Shown here: positions 1 through 5,020 of the stretch, one piece after another | How the letters are laid out: each line of letters starts with the position of its first letter | How positions within the stretch are numbered: position 1 is the first letter of the stretch | Assembly: GCA_927798505.1 (NCBI GenBank) | Contig: CAKMNE010000057.1 | Coordinates: 1-8,597 of the forward strand | Direction of reading: 5' to 3' | Length of the DNA: 8,597 bases | Source: an uncultured Bacteroidales bacterium | GTDB lineage: Bacteria; Bacteroidota; Bacteroidia; Bacteroidales; UBA932 | Notes under the pieces: model-generated | Database searches by the model: none | What the model was told of the DNA's origin: nothing | Seen by the model: the letters and a program-made list of their open reading frames with translations, nothing else | Program-made: the position numbers and the translations under genes

Positions 1-112
1 TTTTCTTTCGGTTTTATATTTTGTGGCGTTATACTGATGAACAAGACTGGAAATAGTAGGAATGCGCCACTTTCACTTTCACATTAAAGTGTAATAGGGA
101 TATCAGTGATTT

Positions 113-131
113 CCTGATGTGATAGATCAGG
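113..131. promoter_or_regulatory. Operator-like 19-bp dyad, copy 1
   Basis: The sequence CCTGATGTGATAGATCAGG is a near-palindrome centred on A122. The outer six base pairs (CCTGAT/ATCAGG) are perfect, and the inner arm has one mismatch and one G-T pair. It matches copy 2 at 163-181 in 16 of 19 positions. The dyad symmetry and repetition suggest a binding site for a dimeric regulator. Neither the regulator nor the target gene can be identified, so the functional call is inference. Confidence 0.35.
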
Positions 132-162
132 AGCTAAAACCGCCTAGAATGGCTTTTTTCAT

Positions 163-181
163 CCTGATGTGACACATCGGG
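163..181. promoter_or_regulatory. Operator-like 19-bp dyad, copy 2
   Basis: CCTGATGTGACACATCGGG contains the perfect interrupted palindrome GATGTG-A-CACATC (166-178), flanked by CCT and GGG that extend the symmetry through two C-G pairs and one T-G pair. Its start lies exactly 50 bp from that of copy 1, close to five helical turns, which would put two bound dimers on roughly the same DNA face. The single-base centre makes a DNA operator more likely than an RNA hairpin. Confidence 0.35.
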
Positions 182-252
182 AAAACCGGAGGCGGCAAAT
201 AGGGGAGCGAAAGCGGCGGAATACGGGCCGGAAGTGCCGCAGAGGCACTGGA

Positions 253-292
253 GGGTAGTTTGGGAAGGTCGGGAGGGCAGAAGGGACCGGGG
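253..292 (+). other. Predicted G-quadruplex motif 1
   Basis: Six runs of three or more G (253-255, 262-264, 271-273, 275-277, 283-285, 289-292) are separated by loops of 6, 6, 1, 5 and 3 nt. This exceeds the canonical requirement of four G-tracts with loops of at most 7 nt. The G-rich strand is the template strand for leftward transcription leaving the LicD cluster, where such a structure could impede RNA polymerase. Folding in vivo is not demonstrated. Confidence 0.5.
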
Positions 293-410
293 AGGAACAG
301 CCTGGAGAGGCCCCAAAGGCTACCAGAAGCGGGGAAATGGGGGAGGTACGGGAGGCCGGTGGGAAAACAGGGAAGGCTGACAGCCCCGGCCGGCGGGACG
401 GACGGCGAGT

Positions 411-452
411 GGGAAGGCTGGGGCGGAGGGGCCGGTGGGAAGGGCCGGTGGG
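411..452 (+). other. Predicted G-quadruplex motif 2
   Basis: Six G-tracts (411-413, 420-423, 428-431, 437-439, 442-444, 450-452) are joined by loops of 6, 4, 5, 2 and 5 nt, a canonical quadruplex pattern with spare tracts. It lies about 55-95 bp beyond the stop codon of the last LicD gene, on the template strand for that gene. A less regular G-rich run (331-363) lies between this motif and motif 1. Confidence 0.5.
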
Positions 453-454
453 AA
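429..454 (+). repeat. 13-bp perfect tandem repeat, two copies
   Basis: GGGCCGGTGGGAA occurs at 429-441 and again immediately at 442-454. A third partial copy (GGCCGGTGGGAA) lies at 354-365. The repeat contributes tracts to the second G-quadruplex motif. It looks like replication slippage in a low-complexity tract rather than a mobile element. Confidence 0.75.
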
Positions 455-480
455 GGCAGGCAGCAGCGCTGGATGTCCGG

Positions 481-500
481 CGAGGCTATGCGAGGCTATG
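481..500 (+). repeat. 10-bp perfect tandem repeat, two copies
   Basis: CGAGGCTATG is repeated head to tail at 481-490 and 491-500, ending 5 bp before the complement of the LicD stop codon at 506-508. It lies just outside the reading frame and is probably a small slippage duplication. No functional meaning is evident. Confidence 0.75.
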
Positions 501-505
501 CGCGG

Positions 506-1336
506 TTAGCCTTTCCAGTAGAAGCGGATGTAGGAGTGCTGTGGGGGGATGCGGTGGGAGAGGGGTGGGAGTTGCATGTAGTCGCCGTAGTTTTGGCGAA
601 GCATTTCGTCGTAGCCGGACCAGCATTCGAATTGGCGGCCTTCAAATTCGAGGGTCGTGATTCCGAAAAGGCTTTCGTGTTTCCAATCTTCGTACTGGGG
701 AGTGCAGCAAAGCACTGAGTAGTGGTGACTTTCCTGGAGATTGGAAATGCGCATCATTTCGCAGCGGCCGCGGGCAATCACGGCGGGACCGAATGCGGGT
801 TTGCGGTGCAGGTGATTGAGCTTCCAGACCTTTACCCGACCTTTGCGGGTGGCGCAATCATCCGGATTTGCATAGGCTTTGCGCACACGGTTAAGCGTGG
901 CGTAGGACACCACCAGAGAATTGAACAGGGAATCATAGGCCCTATGATCATCAGTCACCTTGTCCACCGGGAAGATGTCTATCCACAGGCCGGTCTGAAC
1001 GGAGCCGCCGTGCCAGGGGATGTTGGTTTTGCATATGGTACGCTGGCAATCGCACACCCTTCCGAACGGGATCCAGCAGTCCTCAAAATTCCCGCAATCG
1101 TAGAACTTGAAACGCTCGGAGCGGTAGGTGGCCGCAAATCGCTCGTAATCCTCGCGCAGCATCTGCACGTCTATGTCATCATCCCAAGGGATGAAACCCT
1201 TGTGGCGCACCGCACCAAGGCAGGTCCCGTAGGCAAGGGAATAGTGTATGCCGTTAGCCTCGCAAAACTGCGCAACATCTATGAGAATCTCGAGGCTGAG
1301 CGCCTGTATCTCCTTCAAACTCAATTCCTTCATCAT
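506..1336 (-). CDS. LicD-family phosphotransferase (second LicD of the cluster)
   Basis: This is a 276-residue LicD/fukutin-type enzyme, expected to transfer a phosphorylated small group from a CDP carrier to a sugar on the cytoplasmic side. Family landmarks are clear: the AYGTCLGAVRHKG segment at about 35-47, the metal-binding acidic cluster WDDDID at 51-56, GLWIDIFPVD at 116-125, and a C-terminal YGDYMQLPP block. All expected acidic residues are present, so it should be active. No signal peptide or membrane segment is seen. The gene is last in the leftward cluster, 35 nt after the cytidylyltransferase stop. Two adjacent ATG codons (1336 and 1333) are equally possible starts. It is a divergent paralogue of the LicD at 4186-4983 and probably uses the same CDP donor on a different acceptor. 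The transferred group (phosphocholine, phosphoglycerol, aminoethylphosphonate or another) cannot be read from sequence. Confidence 0.88.
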   Translation of the reverse strand: MMKELSLKEIQALSLEILIDVAQFCEANGIHYSLAYGTCLGAVRHKGFIPWDDDIDVQMLREDYERFAATYRSERFKFYDCGNFEDCWIPFGRVCDCQRTICKTNIPWHGGSVQTGLWIDIFPVDKVTDDHRAYDSLFNSLVVSYATLNRVRKAYANPDDCATRKGRVKVWKLNHLHRKPAFGPAVIARGRCEMMRISNLQESHHYSVLCCTPQYEDWKHESLFGITTLEFEGRQFECWSGYDEMLRQNYGDYMQLPPLSHRIPPQHSYIRFYWKG

Positions 1337-1355
1337 CTAGCAATAAAAAGTAGTG

Positions 1356-1385
1356 AAACCAGCAACTCCCCCTAAACCAGCAACT
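1356..1385 (-). repeat. 12-bp direct repeat straddling the cytidylyltransferase stop codon
   Basis: AAACCAGCAACT (+ strand) occurs at 1356-1367 and 1374-1385, 18 bp apart start to start. On the coding strand the first copy spans the last codons and the start of the TAG stop of the cytidylyltransferase, and the second lies in the 35-nt gap before LicD. The 18-bp period equals six codons, so reading past the stop would give a second LLV in the same frame. It looks like an in-frame tandem duplication at the end of the truncated C-terminal domain. Confidence 0.7.
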
Positions 1386-2040
1386 GCTTGGAGCACAGGG
1401 ATTTGCCGAGACGTTTCGCTTCCCTGACATAGTCCTCGCGGGACTCGCAGGAATCCGAAATGAACACCTTGTCGCAGAGTGCGAACAAATCCGCAACCGA
1501 AGAGGCCGCAATAGGAATCCCGTGTTCTGAACAGAAATCGCGGCAACGCAAAGCATCCTTGATGTAGGCCGCCTCTATACGCAAAAGCGGATTGGATGAA
1601 GCCGCGGCAACGAATTCCACTATGTCCCGACCGCTTCCCAGCAACCCTATGCGCATCACGCTGCCGTCCCTGAGCATGGTCGAAGAAATGCCCTCGGTAC
1701 GCGGCAGATAGACAACCGAGCAGTACTCCTTGAGATAGTCGAAATGGCCCTCCCAGTCGGAGCCTATGGCAAACACGTCCACGCCGAAACGCACAATGTC
1801 CTCAATCTTCTGGCCTATATGGTCCTCCAGAATAATCTCATCCGCGTAGCCGGTGGCCCTGACAGCCTCGATTCTCGTTTCGGTACTGTCGTGAGTATTG
1901 GTCTTTCCCCTGGCCAGGTCAAATTCTTCGGTCGTTACTCCTACTATGAGGTAATCTCCCAGAGCCTTTGCTCTTCTGAGCAGGTTGATATGCCCCTGAT
2001 GCAGAAGGTCGAAAGTCCCGTAAGTAATTACTTTCTTCAT
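1372..2040 (-). CDS. TagD-like CDP-activating cytidylyltransferase fused to a truncated Gfo/Idh-type Rossmann domain
   Basis: Residues 1-126 closely follow glycerol-3-phosphate cytidylyltransferase (TagD/GCT): YGTFDLLHQGH with the HxGH nucleotide-binding motif at 14-17, SDWEGHFDYL at 94-103, and the RTEGISST signature at 114-121. The expected reaction is CTP plus a phosphorylated polyol or analogue giving a CDP-activated group and pyrophosphate in the cytoplasm. GCT enzymes usually end near 130 residues. Here about 95 more residues follow, starting at MRIGLLGSGRDI (129-140) and ending LGKSLCSKQLLV. They resemble the NAD-binding half of Gfo/Idh/MocA oxidoreductases, stopping where the catalytic EKP motif normally sits (SKQ here). 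The second, catalytic half is absent, so the tail is probably structural, regulatory or degenerate. The ATG overlaps the aminotransferase stop as ATGA, implying translational coupling. The substrate is most likely glycerol-3-phosphate or an amino analogue (inference). Confidence 0.85.
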   Translation of the reverse strand: MKKVITYGTFDLLHQGHINLLRRAKALGDYLIVGVTTEEFDLARGKTNTHDSTETRIEAVRATGYADEIILEDHIGQKIEDIVRFGVDVFAIGSDWEGHFDYLKEYCSVVYLPRTEGISSTMLRDGSVMRIGLLGSGRDIVEFVAAASSNPLLRIEAAYIKDALRCRDFCSEHGIPIAASSVADLFALCDKVFISDSCESREDYVREAKRLGKSLCSKQLLV

Positions 2041-3083
2041 ACCTCAAATTCATGAATACGGGCCGCCAGTCTGACTAGGTCAGCATCGGACTGCAGTCCC
2101 ATGTGTGAAATTCGATAATGACCGGGGATGGAACCCGGCATAATGTAGGTTTCGTACTTGTCAATCAGTCCTTTGAAAATCCTGCGCTGGGCCGTGTCAC
2201 GGGTCAGGATGGCTGTGATGGCGGCCGAAGGTCTCTCGGCGGGCATCTCCCATCCGTACTTGCGGCACTCCGTCCTGAACACTTCGGCACGATGGTGGAC
2301 GCGCTCAATGTTGGCGCTCTCCCCTCCCTCGGCCTTAAGCTGAAGCAGCCTAGCGTGGAGTTGAAGGAATATGGTTGTGGCGGGACTGAACGGGGTCTGT
2401 CCGCGCCTTAGGTTTTTCAGATTGTCCTCAAAGTCCCAATAGTAACCGCGATGGGCAAAGGTATAGCCCTCCAGGCGGGAGCTGAGGAAGATGACAGACA
2501 GTCCCGGAGGGATGTTGAGCCCCTTCTGGGTGCTGGTGATGCAGATGTCCGCGCCGACCTCGTCCATGGAGAAGTCTTCGGCAAGGAAGGAACTGATCAC
2601 ATCCACTACCAGGGAAACGCCAAGCCTTCGGCATATCTCACCTATACGCCTGATGTCAAAAAGAACTCCGGAGGAGGTCTCATGATGCTGCACGAGCAGG
2701 GTGTCGGCTCCGGACCCGGCAAGGGCCGATTCCAGCGCATCATAGTCCAGATCCTTGCCGAACTCCACTTTGTAGTCTACGGCAGGAAGGCCGTAGTAGA
2801 GGCAGAGATCATACCACCTGTGCCCGAAGCTGCCGCCGTCCACGACGAAGGCCTTGCTGCGGGTGCTGACGTAATTCTCCACCACTGCGCTCATCGCGCC
2901 CGTGCCGGAACCGGTATAGATAATGGTGCGCCCTGCGCTGCAATGGATGAGTTCCAGCAGCATCCGTTCGGATTCGAGATTGATTCCCGAAAACTCGTCG
3001 GTGCGCATATAGATGAACGGCTTGGCTCCGATCGAGGCTATCTGCTCGTCTATATCGCCAGGGAATACATAGGACTTAATCAT
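2037..3083 (-). CDS. Class V PLP-dependent aminotransferase (PhnW / alanine-glyoxylate aminotransferase-like)
   Basis: This 348-residue fold-type I aminotransferase shows a PLP-phosphate loop GSGTGAM at 58-64, HHETSSGV at about 133-140, the ring-binding Asp in VVDVISSF (D161), and the Schiff-base Lys in TSTQKGLN (K187). These fit the group containing 2-aminoethylphosphonate-pyruvate aminotransferase and alanine-glyoxylate aminotransferase. Placed directly before a CDP-activating enzyme and between two LicD genes, it probably aminates an aldehyde or ketone precursor of the transferred group. Phosphonoacetaldehyde or dihydroxyacetone phosphate are candidates (inference). The ATG at 3083 is preferred over an upstream in-frame TTG at 3104. 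That TTG overlaps a -7 element TAATTTTG (3102-3109), and the protein from 3083 (MIKSYVFPGD) begins like family members. The stop overlaps the cytidylyltransferase start by 4 nt. Confidence 0.82.
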   Translation of the reverse strand: MIKSYVFPGDIDEQIASIGAKPFIYMRTDEFSGINLESERMLLELIHCSAGRTIIYTGSGTGAMSAVVENYVSTRSKAFVVDGGSFGHRWYDLCLYYGLPAVDYKVEFGKDLDYDALESALAGSGADTLLVQHHETSSGVLFDIRRIGEICRRLGVSLVVDVISSFLAEDFSMDEVGADICITSTQKGLNIPPGLSVIFLSSRLEGYTFAHRGYYWDFEDNLKNLRRGQTPFSPATTIFLQLHARLLQLKAEGGESANIERVHHRAEVFRTECRKYGWEMPAERPSAAITAILTRDTAQRRIFKGLIDKYETYIMPGSIPGHYRISHMGLQSDADLVRLAARIHEFEV

Positions 3084-3101
3084 AACAGAGCGCGAATTTA
3101 A

Positions 3102-3109
3102 CAAAATTA
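3102..3109 (-). promoter_or_regulatory. Possible internal -7 promoter element before the aminotransferase gene
   Basis: The minus strand reads TAATTTTG, an exact TAnnTTTG match, overlapping the TAA stop of the upstream glycosyltransferase gene. It sits 18 nt before the chosen ATG at 3083, the same arrangement as at the flavoprotein gene. No -33 TTTG at the right spacing is seen. It may be a weak internal promoter for the aminotransferase, cytidylyltransferase and second LicD genes, or a chance match in AT-rich sequence. Confidence 0.35.
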
Positions 3110-4189
3110 TAGCAATTTTTTAAAGAGTTCCCTCCATTTTTCAATGACGGCCTCCTTGCTGAAACGCCCGCAAGAATCGAGTGCAGCGGCGCCCATGCTT
3201 CTTCTGAGCTCTTCATTTTCTATAAGAACACAGATTTTCCGGGCAAGGTCCCGGATGTCGTGAGGCCTTACAAGATAACCGCTTACCCCATCTTCAATTA
3301 TCTCGGAAGGGCCACAGTCTATGTCATAGCTGACGGCAGGAAGACCCGCTCCCGCGGCTTCAATAAGGGCTATTCCCATTCCTTCGTTCAGACTGGTAAA
3401 AATGAAGCAGGAACTCTCGCGCAGCCTGGACCAGACATCGCTCACCGGATCATGGATCAGCACCTTGCCTTCCAGCCCGAGCCGTTCAATCTGCCTGAGA
3501 AGCTTTTTCTTCATGCTCCCCCGCCCGTAGATGTCCAGCACCCAGTCCGGATGGACACGTGCAACCAGCTGCCAGGCCTGTATCATCTCGCCGAAGTTCT
3601 TGGACGGAATCAGCCTTCCCACACTGATGCAATGCCTGGAATTCAGAGAAGACGGCTCGCCCTGAGGGATTTCCACGAAATTGTAAATCTGATAGAGCTT
3701 CGGAACCAGCGACACCCAAGTCTCGCGGTCCCTCTCCGTAAGCACCACAAAGGCATCCATCCTGGCCGCCGCATGCTCGAGAGCCCGGGTCTTGGACCTT
3801 GCCACGAGATTGTGCAGGGGTCCCTTACCCCGACGGAAAAAATACCTCTTATGGGAAAAATGCAGCTCCGCGACCTTGGCGCTGCCGTCATGGATTTCGT
3901 GCAATTTCTGCATTTCTCCCCCGCACAGGGACACGGTGATGTCAGGCCTCAACTCGAGAAGAGTCTTGCGCAGGAGCCTGTGGAAACGCGGAAGATGGTA
4001 ATTCACCCCGAGGTCCACCACCTTCACACGGGAATCGAGCGGAAAGAAAGGCTTGCGGCCCTTCTGCTCGGAAGTGATGATTGTCACCTCGTCACCGAAC
4101 TCGGAAACAAAGACATTGGCTTTCTCCGAAAGTATCTTTTCCATACCCCCGGAGTTGTACAGACCGTGAATGATATAGACTATCTTCAT
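3107..4189 (-). CDS. GT4-family glycosyltransferase
   Basis: This 360-residue GT-B-fold retaining glycosyltransferase is expected to add a sugar from a nucleotide-sugar donor to a lipid-linked or glycan acceptor at the inner membrane face. The N-terminal acceptor domain begins MKIVYIIHGLYNSGGMEK with the glycine-rich loop at 14-15. The C-terminal donor domain shows VGRLIPSKN (190-198, conserved Arg and Lys) and the EX7E motif between E269 and E277 (NEGMGIALIEAAGAGLP), followed by DCGPSEII. Length is normal and no transmembrane segment is seen. Its start codon overlaps the stop of the upstream LicD as ATGA, so the two are likely co-translated. The context suggests it builds the glycan that the LicD proteins decorate. 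Sugar and linkage cannot be deduced. Confidence 0.9.
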   Translation of the reverse strand: MKIVYIIHGLYNSGGMEKILSEKANVFVSEFGDEVTIITSEQKGRKPFFPLDSRVKVVDLGVNYHLPRFHRLLRKTLLELRPDITVSLCGGEMQKLHEIHDGSAKVAELHFSHKRYFFRRGKGPLHNLVARSKTRALEHAAARMDAFVVLTERDRETWVSLVPKLYQIYNFVEIPQGEPSSLNSRHCISVGRLIPSKNFGEMIQAWQLVARVHPDWVLDIYGRGSMKKKLLRQIERLGLEGKVLIHDPVSDVWSRLRESSCFIFTSLNEGMGIALIEAAGAGLPAVSYDIDCGPSEIIEDGVSGYLVRPHDIRDLARKICVLIENEELRRSMGAAALDSCGRFSKEAVIEKWRELFKKLL

Positions 4190-4983
4190 TTTATCCTGTA
4201 GGCCGTGATGTTGTGGGTACGTCTGTCCTTGAGGGGCGGCAACTGCATGTAATCCCCGTACTGCTGGACGAGGAACTTCTCACTGTCGGCAAAGGCCTGG
4301 AAAGCGCAGCCTTCGAACTCCATGGTCTTGTAGCTCTCGAAAAGGGATTTGTCGAAGACTTCCCTGACCCCGTTGCGGGTCATCGACACTGCACCGGCTT
4401 TGTTGCAATCCTCATAGCGGTAGCGTCCCATGAGCTCATCGCATTTGCGCAGGTAGTAATCCGGCCCGAGCAGGTGCGCCGCTATATTGGCAAGCAGAGG
4501 CTGGTGGAAATTGAAGGGATTGAAGCGGGTGCTGCAGATGTTGAGCCTGTGGGCATAGTGCGTGAGGGTTTTCTCCATCTTGCGTTGGAGCTGCGGATCG
4601 TCCGGCTTGCCGTCAACCGGGAAAATGTCCACATAGAGGCCGAAGCGGTATCTGTCCTGTTTGAGCTCGGTCCAGCTGTCGTGGACCTTCGCGAAGATGT
4701 GCTTGTAGTACTCCTTTTCTGTGTCAACCCTGTAGATGCAGCGGTAGCGGGCGTCCTCTTCCTTTCCGAAAAGTGAGATGAAGCGCTCGAAGTCGGGGCG
4801 CGGCATCAGCAGGTCTATGTCGTCGTCCCAAGGGATGAAGCCCTTGTGCCGGGCAGCCCCGATAAGGGTGCCGTAGGCCATAGAGTAGCGTATTGCGTTT
4901 TTGACGCAGAAAGCATCTATTGCCTTCAGAATGTCAAGAAGGTAAGAATGGATTTCACTTGAGGGAATAAGCAGTTTTTCCAT
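4186..4983 (-). CDS. LicD-family phosphotransferase (first gene of the cluster)
   Basis: This 265-residue LicD/fukutin-type protein is expected to move a phosphorylated group from a CDP-linked donor to a glycan sugar. Key features are AYGTLIGAARHKGF at 36-49, the catalytic PWDDDID at 51-57, GLYVDIFPVD at 115-124, and QQYGDYMQLPPLKDR at 240-254. It is clearly paralogous to the LicD at 506-1336 but differs through the middle, where acceptor recognition is likely. The start at 4983 (MEKLLIPSS) is preferred to an in-frame ATG at 5001. The -7 promoter element TAACTTTG lies between the two, so the upstream ATG would not be transcribed. It is the first gene of a leftward operon and overlaps the following glycosyltransferase gene by 4 nt. 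The donor group is undetermined. Confidence 0.88.
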   Translation of the reverse strand: MEKLLIPSSEIHSYLLDILKAIDAFCVKNAIRYSMAYGTLIGAARHKGFIPWDDDIDLLMPRPDFERFISLFGKEEDARYRCIYRVDTEKEYYKHIFAKVHDSWTELKQDRYRFGLYVDIFPVDGKPDDPQLQRKMEKTLTHYAHRLNICSTRFNPFNFHQPLLANIAAHLLGPDYYLRKCDELMGRYRYEDCNKAGAVSMTRNGVREVFDKSLFESYKTMEFEGCAFQAFADSEKFLVQQYGDYMQLPPLKDRRTHNITAYRIK

Positions 4984-4988
4984 AGCCC

Positions 4989-5019
4989 CAAAGTTACGCA
5001 TTATGGCATATTTTCCAAA
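4989..5019 (-). promoter_or_regulatory. Bacteroidota-type promoter of the LicD cluster
   Basis: On the minus strand a -33 element TTTG (5019-5016) is followed by a 19-nt spacer and a perfect -7 element TAACTTTG (4996-4989), matching the Bacteroidota housekeeping promoter pattern. The -33 starts two bases after the flavoprotein stop codon (5023-5021). Only 5 nt separate the -7 element from the ATG at 4983, so transcription would start at or next to the start codon, giving a leaderless or nearly leaderless mRNA. It indicates that the cluster is transcribed separately from the flavoprotein gene. Confidence 0.65.
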
Positions 5020-5020
5020 A

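Larger units (their letters stand above)
1..190. other. AT-rich intergenic stretch, no gene seen
   Basis: No convincing coding frame is present. The stretch is AT-rich compared with the genes to its right. It contains a short inverted repeat at 74-91 (CACTTT, 6-nt gap, AAAGTG) preceded by a second CACTTT at 68-73, plus the two 19-bp dyads listed separately. No tRNA-like cloverleaf or CRISPR-type repeat was seen. It may be the control region of a gene left of the window, but that gene is not visible. Confidence 0.6.
191..505. other. G-rich low-complexity intergenic region downstream of the LicD cluster
   Basis: The + strand is strikingly rich in G and in purine runs, and no frame encodes a recognisable protein. 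Because the cluster ending at 506 is transcribed leftwards, its run-on RNA here would be C-rich and G-poor with many pyrimidine-C steps. That composition is typical of rut sites used by Rho, and no strong intrinsic hairpin plus U-tract is seen just after the last stop codon. A role as a Rho-dependent termination zone is inference. Short direct repeats (GGGAAGGCTG at 370-379 and 411-420; GGCCGGTGGGAA at 354-365, 430-441 and 443-454) suggest growth by slippage. Confidence 0.45.

Noticed and set aside
138..159. Possible intrinsic terminator (GCC-TAGAAT-GGC followed by six T)
   Set aside because: The GC stem is only 3 bp with adjacent mismatches, it points rightwards where no upstream + strand gene is seen, and it lies about 350 bp beyond the LicD stop.
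113..181. CRP-type sites, because of the TGTGA half-sites
   Set aside because: The second half TCACA at the proper 6-bp spacing is missing, and the actual dyad is centred on a single base, so this is not a classical CRP site.
260..718. Long + strand open frame in the G-rich region, running into the LicD gene
   Set aside because: Its protein is glycine/arginine/tryptophan-rich low complexity, has no family resemblance, and its second half is antisense to the well-supported LicD gene.
2037..3083. Naming the aminotransferase PhnW outright
   Set aside because: The residues fit class V aminotransferases generally, and without phosphonate-forming genes in the window the specific substrate cannot be claimed.
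3084..3104. TTG start for the aminotransferase at 3104
   Set aside because: The seven extra residues do not resemble the family, the TTG overlaps the putative -7 element, and the ATG at 3083 starts with the expected N-terminal strand.
3260..4201. 313-codon + strand open frame opposite the GT4 gene, with similar long frames at 722-1375 and 2451-3101
   Set aside because: They are antisense shadows without recognisable motifs. The minus-strand proteins there are clear family members with correct lengths.
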